Positions 19,281-27,829 of a stretch of DNA of 64,000 nucleotides are shown here, one piece after another. The stretch's first letter is position 1. Each line of letters begins with the position of its first letter. Where the stretch lies: positions 558,001-622,000 of the forward strand of contig NZ_JAQMHR010000001.1 in assembly GCF_028309625.1 (NCBI RefSeq). The letters run 5' to 3'. This DNA is from Trichococcus sp. K1Tr. GTDB taxonomy: Bacteria > Bacillota > Bacilli > Lactobacillales > Aerococcaceae. The notes beneath the pieces were generated by a model that was not told the origin of the DNA, did no database searches, and saw only the letters and a program-made list of their open reading frames with translations. The translations under genes and the position numbers were made by a program.

Positions 19281-19309
19281 TTGTTCTTTTTTATCAGATG
19301 GCATATAAT
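19281..19309 (+). promoter_or_regulatory. rarA promoter
   Basis: TTGTTC and TATAAT with a 17-nt spacer, 27 nt before the rarA ATG. Confidence 0.8.
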
Positions 19310-19335
19310 GGGTAGAGAAAAAGGAGCGGAGATCA

Positions 19336-20607
19336 ATGAAACAACCTTTAGCATACCGTATGCGTCCTGTCCACATCGACGAAGTCATCGGCCAAAGTCA
19401 TCTGGTCGGCGAGAATAAAATCATCCGCCGCATGGTCGATGCCAAGATGCTTTCTTCCATGATACTGTACGGCCCACCGGGAATCGGCAAAACCAGCATT
19501 GCGAGCGCCATCGCCGGTTCGACGCATTCGGCTTTCCGGCAACTGAACGCCGCCACTGACACAAAAAAAGACCTGCAGATCGTCGTGGAGGAAGCCAAAT
19601 TTTCCGGCCAAGTCATCCTCTTGTTGGATGAGGTGCATCGGTTGGACAAACCCAAGCAGGATTTTCTCTTGCCGCACCTTGAAAGCGGCCAGGTCATCCT
19701 GATCGGCGCCACCACCGAAAATCCATACATCAGCATCAGTCCCGCCATCCGGAGCCGGACCCAAATTTTCGAATTGAAGCCCCTGACAACACAGGACGTC
19801 ATATTGGCGTTGGAACGGGCCATTGCGGATGAAAAGCGCGGTTTGGGGAATGAAAAAATCGTAATCGACGAAGATGCCTTGCTTCATTTCGCCAGAAGCA
19901 CGATGGGTGACGTGCGCGGCTCGCTGAACGCCTTGGAATTGGCTGCCCTATCCACCAAACCGGATGCGGATGGCACCATCCACATCACCTTGGACATCGC
20001 CGAGGAGTGTGTCCAAAAGAAGGCATTGGTCCACGATAAGAACGGCGATGCCCATTACGATGTCATATCAGCCTTTCAAAAATCGATCCGCGGCAGCGAC
20101 GTCGATGCAGCCATGCATTATCTGGCCAGGCTGCTGGAAGCCGGCGAATTGCTGATCGCCTGCAGACGTTTGATGGTCTGTGCCTACGAAGACATCGGCT
20201 TAGGCAATCCGCAGGCAGTATCCCGGACCGTTTTGGCCGTTCAGGCTGCTGAAAAATTGGGCTTGCCGGAAGCCCGCATTCCCTTGGCCAACGCTGTCGT
20301 CGATTTGGCCCTTTCGCCGAAATCCAATTCGGCCTATCTTGCCTTGGACAGCGCTCTGGCCGACGTGCGCGCCGGAAAGTCCGGGGACATACCGGATAGT
20401 CTGCGCGATGCCCATTACAGCGGCGCTAATAAGTTGGGCCGCGGCATCGGCTATCAATACCCGCACGATTTTCCGGATCACTGGATCAAACAACAATATT
20501 TGCCTGATTCGCTGAAAGATCGCCGCTACTACGAGCCCGCTTCGACCGGGAAATATGAACAGGCCTTGGCCAGCCAATTGCAGCACCGCTTCAATAAAGA
20601 TTCCTGA
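19336..20607 (+). CDS. rarA: Replication-associated recombination protein RarA (MgsA), AAA+ ATPase
   Basis: A 423-residue AAA+ protein that acts at stalled replication forks. It opens PLAYRMRPVHIDEVIGQSHL. Walker A is GPPGIGKT (46-53), Walker B LLLDEVHR, sensor 1 GATTENPY, and the DVRGSLNALE sensor-2 region follows. The C-terminal tetramerisation part has ACRRLMVCAYEDIGLGNP and the ending YQYPHDFPDHWIKQQYLPD. AAGGAG precedes ATG 19336. It is the first gene of the only sizeable plus-strand group in the first 43 kb. Confidence 0.95.
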   Translation: MKQPLAYRMRPVHIDEVIGQSHLVGENKIIRRMVDAKMLSSMILYGPPGIGKTSIASAIAGSTHSAFRQLNAATDTKKDLQIVVEEAKFSGQVILLLDEVHRLDKPKQDFLLPHLESGQVILIGATTENPYISISPAIRSRTQIFELKPLTTQDVILALERAIADEKRGLGNEKIVIDEDALLHFARSTMGDVRGSLNALELAALSTKPDADGTIHITLDIAEECVQKKALVHDKNGDAHYDVISAFQKSIRGSDVDAAMHYLARLLEAGELLIACRRLMVCAYEDIGLGNPQAVSRTVLAVQAAEKLGLPEARIPLANAVVDLALSPKSNSAYLALDSALADVRAGKSGDIPDSLRDAHYSGANKLGRGIGYQYPHDFPDHWIKQQYLPDSLKDRRYYEPASTGKYEQALASQLQHRFNKDS

Positions 20608-20674
20608 GGATTGTTTGGCAGCGTTTAACCTGTTGCGGCTGTAATGTTTCCGGAATGAAACTCTTGTGTTTTGC

Positions 20675-20703
20675 TTGCCAACGATTGATTAGTATGCTAC
20701 TAT
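20675..20703 (+). promoter_or_regulatory. Promoter of the 6S-like RNA
   Basis: TTGCCA and TACTAT are separated by 17 nt. Transcription would begin at about 20710, just before the 5' arm of the closing stem. Confidence 0.7.
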
Positions 20704-20709
20704 ACGTAT

Positions 20710-20947
20710 ATAGATTTCTGAGGTGTTCGACATATTCTCAATGTGTTGACCGAACAATTTATTACTACCTTGGGATCCTGTTTATTCCGGTGGATAACAC
20801 GCCTTATCATTTGGTAGTTAGAGACTGGATATTGGAGCCCACCTGCTTATATGCGGGTTCAAAACTAGTAGAATATAACTCACCGGCACCATCGGATTTC
20901 TAATAAAGTTTTATACTTTTGGAGCTGCTCTTTGAGCAGCTTTTTTT
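20710..20947 (+). ncRNA. ssrS: Probable 6S RNA
   Basis: This 238-nt stretch has a promoter in front, an intrinsic terminator behind and no ORF. Its ends form a closing stem: TCTGAGGTG then TCG (from 20717) pairs with CGGCACC then TCGGA (20885-20895), with single bulges. A central, weakly paired region follows, with a side hairpin ACCTGC-TTATAT-GCGGGT (about 20841-20858) on the 3' side, as in 6S RNA. Position after rarA fits what I recall for Lactobacillales ssrS. 6S RNA binds sigma-A RNA polymerase holoenzyme in stationary phase. No covariance search was possible. Confidence 0.7.
20924..20947 (+). terminator. Terminator of the 6S-like RNA
   Basis: GCTGCTC-TTT-GAGCAGC is followed by seven T. 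Confidence 0.92.
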
Positions 20948-21016
20948 GCAGACTGGAAAGCACAGGATAGCACTTTTTGAGCCATTATCCCGCAATTTCC
21001 TTGAGGAGGACGCACT

Positions 21017-21319
21017 TTGGTAGAATTGTTGATTGCCATTTTTTCATTATTGCTGGTTTCGACCGGACTTTTCATGACATTGAAAGGCCCCACCGTCTTC
21101 GTGTTGGCTCCGGACCGGATCACCGAACAGCAACGCCATCAAATCTGGCTCTTTTTCCGTAACGGCGGAGCCCTGTACATGTTGATCGGTTTTCTCTGCC
21201 TGCTGACGATTTTCTTCAGGAGTACCCTGCTTTATGCATTTGCCGTGCTGATTGCTTCAGGGTATACAGCACTCTTCAGCATCAGGCTGGCCGGCATGAT
21301 GAAAGATCAGGGCCGCTGA
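21017..21319 (+). CDS. Small membrane protein of unknown function
   Basis: A 100-residue protein with three hydrophobic segments (about 2-22, 52-66 and 70-90) and short polar loops, ending RLAGMMKDQGR. The start is TTG 21017, with GAGGAGG 7 nt upstream. Size and topology resemble DUF3784-type proteins, but I cannot assign it. It lies between the 6S-like RNA and a universal stress gene, both on the plus strand. Confidence 0.7.
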   Translation: MVELLIAIFSLLLVSTGLFMTLKGPTVFVLAPDRITEQQRHQIWLFFRNGGALYMLIGFLCLLTIFFRSTLLYAFAVLIASGYTALFSIRLAGMMKDQGR

Positions 21320-21417
21320 CCAAGAAATTCCCGGAAAGAATCGCATACGCTTTCATTTTTATGTAAAGTGAAGTAAAATAAACTTGTAAGCGATACTAGT
21401 TTAGAGGAGTGGTTAAT

Positions 21418-21885
21418 ATGTTTCAAGAGTATAAGAAAATTTTGATACCGGTTGACGGATCGAGAGAATCAGAATTATCCTTCCGTAAAGCTGTGGAAGT
21501 GGCCAAACGGAATAAAGCAGCCATCATCATCACTCATATTATCGATACAAGAGCCATACAGACCCCCACAGGTTTTGAAGGCAGCTTCACGGATGAAATC
21601 GTCCGCCAATCCAAAACGTTGATGGAAGAATACAAAACCTATGCTACGAATGAAGGCATAACCGATGTTCATACCGTCATCGAATACGGTTCACCAAAAG
21701 CCATCATCGCAAAAGATTTGCCTGCCGAATACGGCGTGGATCTGATCATGATCGGTGCGACCGGCCTTAATGCCGTAGAAAGACTGTTCATCGGCTCCGT
21801 ATCCGAGTACGTCATCCGCAACGCACCCTGCGATGTGCTGGTCGTCCGGACCGATCTCGAGAACAAACCAAAACCTAAAAAATGA
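21418..21885 (+). CDS. Universal stress protein (UspA family)
   Basis: A 155-residue ATP-binding Usp domain. YKKILIPVDGSRESE opens the fold. The nucleotide motif GATGLNAVERLFIGSVSEYV fits G-2X-G-9X-G(S/T), and the chain ends NAPCDVLVVR. ATG 21418 is 8 nt after GAGGAG, better than the in-frame GTG at 21409. Usp proteins help survival during growth arrest and oxidative stress. It is monocistronic and convergent with ackA. Confidence 0.93.
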   Translation: MFQEYKKILIPVDGSRESELSFRKAVEVAKRNKAAIIITHIIDTRAIQTPTGFEGSFTDEIVRQSKTLMEEYKTYATNEGITDVHTVIEYGSPKAIIAKDLPAEYGVDLIMIGATGLNAVERLFIGSVSEYVIRNAPCDVLVVRTDLENKPKPKK

Positions 21886-21928
21886 CAGGCAGCGGCCTGA
21901 CCGTCCTGCCCCAGAAAAAATTCAACAA

Positions 21929-21969
21929 AAAAATTCCGTTATGCCAGTAGTTGGCATAACGGAATTTTT
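21929..21969. terminator. Bidirectional terminator between the usp gene and ackA
   Basis: A perfect 17-bp inverted repeat (AAAAATTCCGTTATGCC) with a 7-nt loop, A-rich on one side and T-rich on the other, between convergent genes. Confidence 0.9.
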
Positions 21970-21986
21970 ATTTTTAATGAATATTT

Positions 21987-23177
21987 TTAGCTGAAGCGTA
22001 CGACGTCGCGAGCAATCATCATTTCTTCGTCCGTAGGGATCAACAGCACTTTAACTTTTGAATCGTCAGTTGAAATGATTCTTTCAACGCCGCGGACATT
22101 GTTCTTTTCATCGTCGATTTCGCAACCGAACCAAGACATGCCATCGATGATGATTTTGCGGGTAGGCGCTGAATTTTCTCCGACGCCGGCAGTGAAGACG
22201 ATCGCATCCACACCGTTCATGATCGCAACGTATTGTCCGATGTATTTTATGATGCGATTGTGGAAGATATCCAATGCAATTTGAGCTTGCTCGTTGCCTT
22301 TTTCAGCTTCTGTTTCGACATCGCGCATATCGCTTGATACGCCGGATAATCCCAACAGGCCTGATTTTTTGTTCAGGATGTCAACGAATTCATTGATATC
22401 AGTGATGCCCAATTTGCCCATCAAATACGCGATCAATGATGCATCGATGTCGCCTGAGCGAGTTCCCATCGTGATGCCTGCCAATGGCGTGAAGCCCATG
22501 GATGTGTCGATTGATTTTCCGCCTTGGACAGCAGTGATGGAACCGCCGTTACCGATATGGCACGTAACGATCTTCAACTCTTCGATCGGTCTGCCCAACA
22601 TTTCAGCAGCGCGTTCAGCAACATATTTGTGGCTTGTTCCGTGTGCGCCGTATTTTCTGGCAGCATATTTTTCATAGTATTCCATCGGGATGCTGTAAAG
22701 GTAATTTACTTTCGGCATTGTTGTATGGAAAGATGTATCGAATACAGCAACACTTGTGATGTCAGGCAACAATTTCTTGAATGCACGGATTCCAGTAGCG
22801 TTCGCTGGGTTGTGCAACGGCGCCAATTCAGCCAATTCTTCGATTTGTTCCAGGACAAGATCATCCACTCGCGCAGAATCTTTGAAGATTTCGCCGCCGG
22901 CAACGACACGGTGGCCGACGCCTGTGATCTCATCGTAGCTTGAAATGATGTTTAGTGCTAACAATTGATCAAGTAATTTCTGTACCGCGATCTCATGGTT
23001 CGCAATATCTTCCGTTACTTGGAATTTTTCGCCTTCTCCGTGTTTGATTGTGAAGACGGAATCGTTCAAACCGATTCTTTCGATAATTCCGGTTGCAAGA
23101 ACTTCCTGATCAGGCATAGCGTATAATGTAAATTTCAAGCTTGAGCTACCAGCATTGATAGCGATGATTTTTGACAT
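21987..23177 (-). CDS. ackA: Acetate kinase
   Basis: A 396-residue ASKHA-fold kinase that interconverts acetyl phosphate plus ADP with acetate plus ATP. The signature [10 protein letters not shown] is N-terminal, followed by [41 protein letters not shown] and [22 protein letters not shown] 23177 has AAAGGAGAG upstream; the longer in-frame ORF to 23249 overlaps ytxK and is not needed. ackA following ytxK is a conserved Firmicute order. Confidence 0.97.
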   Translation of the reverse strand: MSKIIAINAGSSSLKFTLYAMPDQEVLATGIIERIGLNDSVFTIKHGEGEKFQVTEDIANHEIAVQKLLDQLLALNIISSYDEITGVGHRVVAGGEIFKDSARVDDLVLEQIEELAELAPLHNPANATGIRAFKKLLPDITSVAVFDTSFHTTMPKVNYLYSIPMEYYEKYAARKYGAHGTSHKYVAERAAEMLGRPIEELKIVTCHIGNGGSITAVQGGKSIDTSMGFTPLAGITMGTRSGDIDASLIAYLMGKLGITDINEFVDILNKKSGLLGLSGVSSDMRDVETEAEKGNEQAQIALDIFHNRIIKYIGQYVAIMNGVDAIVFTAGVGENSAPTRKIIIDGMSWFGCEIDDEKNNVRGVERIISTDDSKVKVLLIPTDEEMMIARDVVRFS

Positions 23178-23226
23178 TTTTTTCTCTCCTTTAAATTGAC
23201 TGATTTTTCTTATATCTCTAATAAAT

Positions 23227-23232
23227 ATTATA
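23227..23232 (-). promoter_or_regulatory. Possible extended -10 promoter of ackA
   Basis: TGATATAAT on the minus strand overlaps the end of ytxK about 50 nt before the ackA ATG. No good -35 is seen; the TGn motif suggests an extended -10 promoter. Confidence 0.4.
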
Positions 23233-24250
23233 TCATCTTTGCGCTCCAATTGTGGAAAATATCCAGGAAAGATTGCATCTTTTGTGCGTTTTTAAGATCT
23301 GGAATTTCCCCCAAAAGCACTTGTTCGGCTTGAATCGATTTTTCACCATTTTTTTGAACAATAATGATTGATTTTTTCATTCCATTTTTGTGGAACAGAT
23401 CTTCCGGAAGGCTCAAAAACGCCTGTATATGAACGTTTTCCTTCAACCACCCAATTAATACAGATGTTTTATCTGTTTCAAAAATGTCGGACGGAACGAT
23501 AAAAATCCCCCAACCGGATTCTTTCAAATAGTTCACATTTTGTTCAAACATTAGGAAATGCGCAAAAGAATTCCCTTCCGAAAAAGCTGTTTTGTAGTTT
23601 TTTGCGCGCTCGTTTACCGGATAATATCCGATTGGAAAATCCGATACCATGATATCCGAGGGTTCGATCAACAGTTCCTGCAGGCTGTCTGAATGGGTGT
23701 AATGGATTTTTTCGGACAATCCCATCAAGGATCCGCTGTTTGCCGCGACGCTGATCAACAGGTCATCGTTGTCAACTGCTTCCGCAGTCACTTCATTGCC
23801 TCTGCTTGCCAAATGCGCCAGGACGATATTGAGAAGATTCCCTGTCCCTGCTGCCAAATCTGAAACATGCAGTTTTTCTGTCTTATCTTTTTTTATTTCT
23901 CCGATGAAATAAGCGATCAGATACGCAATCGTGTCCGGAGTCATTTGATGATTCATCTGAAGCTTGTCTTCTTTCGTGGCTTTGATGAAAGTCAGTTGTA
24001 TGCTCTTGCGGATGATTTCTTTGTCCAATGCTTCCAAATTCATCTTTTTGTAGAGGCTGTTCAGGCGTTCGATTGCCTCATTTGAAGGCAAACCTTCCAC
24101 TTGTTGTGCTTTCCCTTCAAAGGAAAGATTTTCCAGCGTCTCGGACAACGCTTCTATATATGAAAGTTCAGCTTCCGTTTGAAGTAATTTGATGGCTTCA
24201 TCCATTAAACCGAAAAGACTCTCAACATTTGTTGCTTTCAAGTCGTTCAC
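23228..24250 (-). CDS. ytxK: Class I SAM-dependent methyltransferase, YtxK-like
   Basis: A 340-residue protein of the N6-adenine-methylase-like fold. The SAM motif I is [11 protein letters not shown], and motif IV appears as SDFPIGYYP in place of NPPY/F. An N-terminal helical region precedes [16 protein letters not shown], as in type I HsdM-like enzymes. No target-recognition domain is present, so this is unlikely to be a restriction system. YtxK sits just before ackA in Firmicutes, often after a comG operon, which is absent here. GTG 24250 has a close GGGAC; TTG 24241 is an alternative start. Confidence 0.8.
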   Translation of the reverse strand: MNDLKATNVESLFGLMDEAIKLLQTEAELSYIEALSETLENLSFEGKAQQVEGLPSNEAIERLNSLYKKMNLEALDKEIIRKSIQLTFIKATKEDKLQMNHQMTPDTIAYLIAYFIGEIKKDKTEKLHVSDLAAGTGNLLNIVLAHLASRGNEVTAEAVDNDDLLISVAANSGSLMGLSEKIHYTHSDSLQELLIEPSDIMVSDFPIGYYPVNERAKNYKTAFSEGNSFAHFLMFEQNVNYLKESGWGIFIVPSDIFETDKTSVLIGWLKENVHIQAFLSLPEDLFHKNGMKKSIIIVQKNGEKSIQAEQVLLGEIPDLKNAQKMQSFLDIFHNWSAKMI

Positions 24251-24282
24251 CGTCCCTTACTTTTTGTTGTTCTGTAAAAAAC

Positions 24283-24334
24283 AAAAAAACCTGCGAAGGA
24301 AGTGACTGATCATTTGCCCCCGCAAGGTTTTTTT
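24283..24334 (-). terminator. Terminator of rplU-prp-rpmA
   Basis: The minus strand reads AAACCTTGCGGGGGC, a loop of about 20 nt, then CGCAGGTTTTTTTG. Confidence 0.75.
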
Positions 24335-24372
24335 GTGTGTATGTAATTGGTTGATCGGCAAAAGTACAAGTA

Positions 24373-24657
24373 TTATTTAGCTGTAGGGTATACAGAAACT
24401 TGTTTTTTGTCACGGCCTAAACGTTCGAAACGAACGACACCGTCAACTTTTGCAAATAGAGTGTCATCTCCACCGATACCGACGTTAGTACCTGGATGGA
24501 TTTTTGTTCCGCGTTGACGGTACAAAATCGATCCGCCAGTTACTGTTTGTCCGTCTGCACGTTTAGCGCCTAAACGTTTAGATTGGGACTCACGTCCGTT
24601 GGTAGTAGATCCGCCCCCTTTTTTGTGGGCGAACAATTGTAGATTCAATTTCAACAT
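24373..24657 (-). CDS. rpmA: 50S ribosomal protein L27
   Basis: A 94-residue L27. The N-terminus [18 protein letters not shown] carries the Firmicute extension that the protease Prp removes after LQLF, exposing the AHKKG tail that reaches the peptidyl transferase centre. The body has [16 protein letters not shown] and [18 protein letters not shown] precedes ATG 24657. Its maturase gene prp lies directly upstream. Confidence 0.98.
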   Translation of the reverse strand: MLKLNLQLFAHKKGGGSTTNGRESQSKRLGAKRADGQTVTGGSILYRQRGTKIHPGTNVGIGGDDTLFAKVDGVVRFERLGRDKKQVSVYPTAK

Positions 24658-24691
24658 GTGGTTTGCACCTCCTTATTAAGTAGTACAGTTT

Positions 24692-25027
24692 TTATTGCAT
24701 TTTTATGGTCACATAATCTGGATATGTCTGAGCGACATCTTCCAGTGAATAGAATAGATGCTTCAGTAAAATCTGCGTGATGTATTGCTGTTCCGCTTCC
24801 CTTTCGGAAAGTATTTCTGCATAGAGATACCCGCCTTCATCATCAGCTTCATCAACAAGCATCTGGTAACCGGCTAAACGTTCAACGCTATTCACAGTTT
24901 CGATGGCCAGTACAGAAACAGCGGCACAGATAATATCTTCACCTGCTACCCCATACCCGGCATGTCCCGTAATCTCGAAAGAAAGCAGGTTGCCATGGTC
25001 ATCTTCTTTAAATTTCACTTCAATCAT
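24692..25027 (-). CDS. prp: Ribosomal-processing cysteine protease Prp
   Basis: A 111-residue cysteine protease (formerly DUF464) that trims the L27 N-terminus. The catalytic His is in EITGHAGYG and the Cys in GEDIICAAVSVL. Gene order rplU-prp-rpmA is the family's standard context and matches the LQLF-type cleavage site in rpmA. The start ATG 25027 has a weak AGAGTG; it lies 14 nt after the rplU stop. Confidence 0.95.
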   Translation of the reverse strand: MIEVKFKEDDHGNLLSFEITGHAGYGVAGEDIICAAVSVLAIETVNSVERLAGYQMLVDEADDEGGYLYAEILSEREAEQQYITQILLKHLFYSLEDVAQTYPDYVTIKMQ

Positions 25028-25041
25028 GGTTATTCACACTC

Positions 25042-25350
25042 TTATGCTTTGATTGCGTCAATGATTACTTTTGTATAAGGTTGACGATGACCTTGCTTGC
25101 GGTGTGTATCTTTTCTTCTCTTGTATTTGAAAGTAGTTACTTTCTTTTCTTTGCCCTGTTTTTCAACAGTGCCTTCTACAGAAGCACCTGTTACGAATGG
25201 AGCGCCAATTTTGGTTTCTTCTCCACCTACAAATACGATTTCATCAAAAGTTACTTTATCACCAGCTTCAGCATCTAATTTTTCAATGTAGATCGCTTGT
25301 CCAACTTCAACTTTTAATTGTTTACCACCTGTTACGATAATTGCGTACAT
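25042..25350 (-). CDS. rplU: 50S ribosomal protein L21
   Basis: A 102-residue L21. The opening [20 protein letters not shown] and the C-terminal [21 protein letters not shown] are diagnostic. ATG 25350 has AAGGAGGTG. It is the first gene of the rplU-prp-rpmA operon. Confidence 0.98.
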   Translation of the reverse strand: MYAIIVTGGKQLKVEVGQAIYIEKLDAEAGDKVTFDEIVFVGGEETKIGAPFVTGASVEGTVEKQGKEKKVTTFKYKRRKDTHRKQGHRQPYTKVIIDAIKA

Positions 25351-25363
25351 ATTCTCTGCACCT

Positions 25364-25456
25364 CCTTATTTTACTTAGACTCGCCAAACGAAGTGCCCTT
25401 TAAGGTCTTATGACTCCCATTCGTGCGGTTGTAGCCGTGGTGCGCACATTTACAAC
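25364..25456 (-). promoter_or_regulatory. Putative L21 leader in the rplU 5' UTR
   Basis: The transcript between the promoter and rplU is about 105 nt and rich in short complementary segments (GTGCGCACCACGGC, CCTTAAAGGGCACTTCG). Firmicute rplU messages carry a conserved L21 leader thought to mediate autoregulation. I infer it from position and structure, not from a covariance match. Confidence 0.5.
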
Positions 25457-25462
25457 ATTAAT

Positions 25463-25491
25463 AGCTTATCAAAAATCAAGCCTCAAGTCAA
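25463..25491 (-). promoter_or_regulatory. rplU operon promoter
   Basis: TTGACT (25491-25486) and TAAGCT (25468-25463), spacer 17 nt. Confidence 0.7.
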
Positions 25492-25556
25492 CCAAAATCA
25501 AAACATTCGTCAAATAAGTCGCCTTTTACCTCACTGAGGACCAAAAATGGTAAAAC

Positions 25557-25586
25557 AAAAAACAGGGCAGCTGCCCTGTTTTTTGT
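25557..25586 (-). terminator. Terminator of the amino-acid ABC transporter operon
   Basis: A perfect palindrome AACAGGGCAGCTGCCCTGTT flanked by A and T runs, 49 nt past the ATPase stop. Confidence 0.88.
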
Positions 25587-25634
25587 TTGGACTGTCCGAT
25601 TTTCTGCGGACATGCCCGAGCCTTCACAATATCA

Positions 25635-26315
25635 TTAACGGTTCTTGACGAATTCGCTTGAGGATACGATCCGGGTACCATATTGTTGCCCGAACTCGGT
25701 ATCATGCGTAACGATCAGGATGCCGGTTCCTCCTGCTGCAATTTCCTGGATTAGCTTGCCGATGCTGTCGGAAGATTCACGATCAAGCGCAGAAGTCGGT
25801 TCATCAAAACAAAGCACGCGAGGATTCAGCATCATCGCCCGGGCGATTGCGACCCTTTGCTTCTGGCCTCCGGACAACGTCGACGGCATCGCGTTCAATT
25901 TGTCTTCCAATCCCATTTGCTCCAATAATCCAGCTGCCTTCGCCGTCAACTCTTCACGGCTGCCCAATTTTTGAGCAAGCGGCGCCTCAAGCAGATTGTC
26001 CAGCACAGAAAGGTTCGGGAACAAAGCGTAGTCCTGGAACACCATGCCGATTTTATTTTGGTAAAGACGCCTTTGTTTGCGGTCCGCATATTCTGCGCCT
26101 TTCAAACCTTGCTTGCACAAGACAGCATCTTCGATCGAAATGGTGCCTTGGTCTGCTTTTTCAAGATTGTTTAGCAAGCGCATCAAAGTTGTCTTACCCG
26201 TTCCGGAACGTCCCACAAGCACAACGATTTCATTGGAATCGATGTGGAATGAAAAATCATCGATTACGGTTATGTCATGATAAGACTTTGTTAAATTCAT
26301 CGCATTTAATAACAT
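25635..26315 (-). CDS. Amino-acid ABC transporter, ATP-binding subunit (likely cystine)
   Basis: A 226-residue ABC ATPase of the polar amino-acid (GlnQ/TcyC/TcyN) class. Walker A is GRSGTGKTT, the Q-loop VFQDYALFPNLSVLDN, the signature LSGGQKQRVAIARA, Walker B VLCFDEPTSALD and the H-loop VTHD. It is the last gene of a four-gene operon behind a T-box. AGGGAGGAG precedes ATG 26315, 15 nt after the permease stop. It energises the permease at 26331-26966. Confidence 0.92.
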   Translation of the reverse strand: MLLNAMNLTKSYHDITVIDDFSFHIDSNEIVVLVGRSGTGKTTLMRLLNNLEKADQGTISIEDAVLCKQGLKGAEYADRKQRRLYQNKIGMVFQDYALFPNLSVLDNLLEAPLAQKLGSREELTAKAAGLLEQMGLEDKLNAMPSTLSGGQKQRVAIARAMMLNPRVLCFDEPTSALDRESSDSIGKLIQEIAAGGTGILIVTHDTEFGQQYGTRIVSSSEFVKNR

Positions 26316-26330
26316 GATTGCCGCTCCTCC

Positions 26331-26966
26331 CTAAAAGTTCCCTTTGGATTCAAGTTTATTCAGCAGCACCGTAATGACAGCCGTAACGGATAAATAGACG
26401 ATACCCACTGCCAGGAACGGCACTAACGAAGCATACGTGTTCGCGGCAATCTGCCCTGCCCGCAACAGTTCCCCGAGACCGATGACATAAACCAAAGATG
26501 TATCTTTTACTAGCGCAATCACTTCATTCCCTACAGATGGCAATACGATCTTGGTGACCTGTGGAATGATGATTTTGAAAAACCCTCTGACCTTACCGAT
26601 ACCCAACACCGAAATGGCCTCGAACTGCCCTTTCGGAACAGCCGTGATACCTCCGCGGAAGATTTCCGCATAATAGGCGGCATAGTTGATCATATATGCC
26701 AGAATTGCTGCCGAAAAACGATCCAACGTGATGCCTATCAGCGGCAAACCGAAGAAAACAAACATCAATTGCAACAGCAATGGCGTCCCTCTCATGATGA
26801 AGACATATATCTGGATCAGAAAACCCAGCCACTTGGGTCCGTAAACCCGGATGACGGCAATCAGAAATCCTAACGGAATGCTGGATATCCCTATGATGAA
26901 GAACAACGTAAGTGTCATCTTCAAGCCGTCAAGCAATGATGGCAGTATCGTCTGTATCAAGTCCAT
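26331..26966 (-). CDS. Amino-acid ABC transporter permease (HisM/GlnP family)
   Basis: A 211-residue integral membrane subunit with about five hydrophobic helices. The EAA loop motif reads EAISVLGIGKVRGFFKIIIPQ, and ILAYMINYAAYYAEIFRGGI is typical of the polar amino-acid uptake family. A single permease gene implies a homodimer. AGAGGTT precedes ATG 26966. Confidence 0.92.
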   Translation of the reverse strand: MDLIQTILPSLLDGLKMTLTLFFIIGISSIPLGFLIAVIRVYGPKWLGFLIQIYVFIMRGTPLLLQLMFVFFGLPLIGITLDRFSAAILAYMINYAAYYAEIFRGGITAVPKGQFEAISVLGIGKVRGFFKIIIPQVTKIVLPSVGNEVIALVKDTSLVYVIGLGELLRAGQIAANTYASLVPFLAVGIVYLSVTAVITVLLNKLESKGNF

Positions 26967-26998
26967 TTCATAAACCTCTTTCTTACCCTTTATTTTCG

Positions 26999-27799
26999 TT
27001 ATTCACTATAGAACCATTTGTCGTATATTTCATCGAAGGTTCCGTCTTCCTTCATGTCGGCCAAAGCTGCATCGACACGCTCCTGCAAGTCAGTGTTGTC
27101 CTTTTTGAAGGCAACCGCCATCTCGTCTTCCCCGAAGTTATCCTCCAGGACACGGTAGATGTCTTTGCCGGACTGCTTCATGTAATAACGCCCGTAGACT
27201 TCACCGACTACAATGGCATCCACACGGCCTGATTCCAGGTCGCTGAAGGAATTATTATTGGAAGGATAAAGCACCAGATCCCCGCCCAATTTTTCAAATA
27301 TCCCTGATGCGTCCTCCATGATTTTGTCCACAGAACTGGACGATTGTTGTGTCGAAACCAACTTCCCTTCCAGGTCTGCTTTCGTTTGGATGTCGCTGCC
27401 CTTCAAAACGATGATGGATTGCGCATCCACGATGTACGGTTTGCTCAAGAGGACTTTTTCGGCCCGTTCCGGCGTGATGGCATAGCCATTCCAAATCATG
27501 TCGATGTTACCGGAATCCAATTCGGTTTCCTTCATTGCCCAATCAATCGGTTGAAAAACCATTTCGGCTCCGATCCGTTCACCGACCTCTTTCGCCAGAT
27601 CGACATCGAATCCGATGATTTCATTGTTGTCATCACGGAATCCCATCGGCGCAAACGTGTCATCCAAACCTACAATCAGCGTTTCCTCGGCAACAGCTTC
27701 CGAGCTGTCGGAAGCATCATCAGCAGTCCCGTCGTTGCATCCAGCCAACAACAATAAACCCGTTCCGATCAAAGCGGCTTTTTTCAGCTTATCCAACAT
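26999..27799 (-). CDS. Amino-acid ABC transporter substrate-binding lipoprotein, copy 2
   Basis: A 266-residue family 3 solute-binding protein. The lipobox is in LIGTGLLLLAGCNDG, so it should be lipid-anchored outside the cell. The domain runs GLDDTFAPMGFRDDNNEIIG, FDVDLAKEVGERIGA and IDMIWNGYAITPERAEKV. ATG 27799 with AAGGAGG 8 nt upstream is preferred to 27817. It is a clear paralog of the protein encoded at 27830-28627, sharing many landmark blocks; the two genes are 30 nt apart. Confidence 0.92.
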   Translation of the reverse strand: MLDKLKKAALIGTGLLLLAGCNDGTADDASDSSEAVAEETLIVGLDDTFAPMGFRDDNNEIIGFDVDLAKEVGERIGAEMVFQPIDWAMKETELDSGNIDMIWNGYAITPERAEKVLLSKPYIVDAQSIIVLKGSDIQTKADLEGKLVSTQQSSSSVDKIMEDASGIFEKLGGDLVLYPSNNNSFSDLESGRVDAIVVGEVYGRYYMKQSGKDIYRVLEDNFGEDEMAVAFKKDNTDLQERVDAALADMKEDGTFDEIYDKWFYSE

Positions 27800-27829
27800 G
27801 CGGCTTTCCTCCTTCAATAAACAATTATG

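Noticed and set aside
23228-24250. DNA modification or restriction system around the YtxK-like methyltransferase
   Set aside because: No specificity domain or restriction subunit is present, and the ytxK-ackA pair is a standard housekeeping arrangement.
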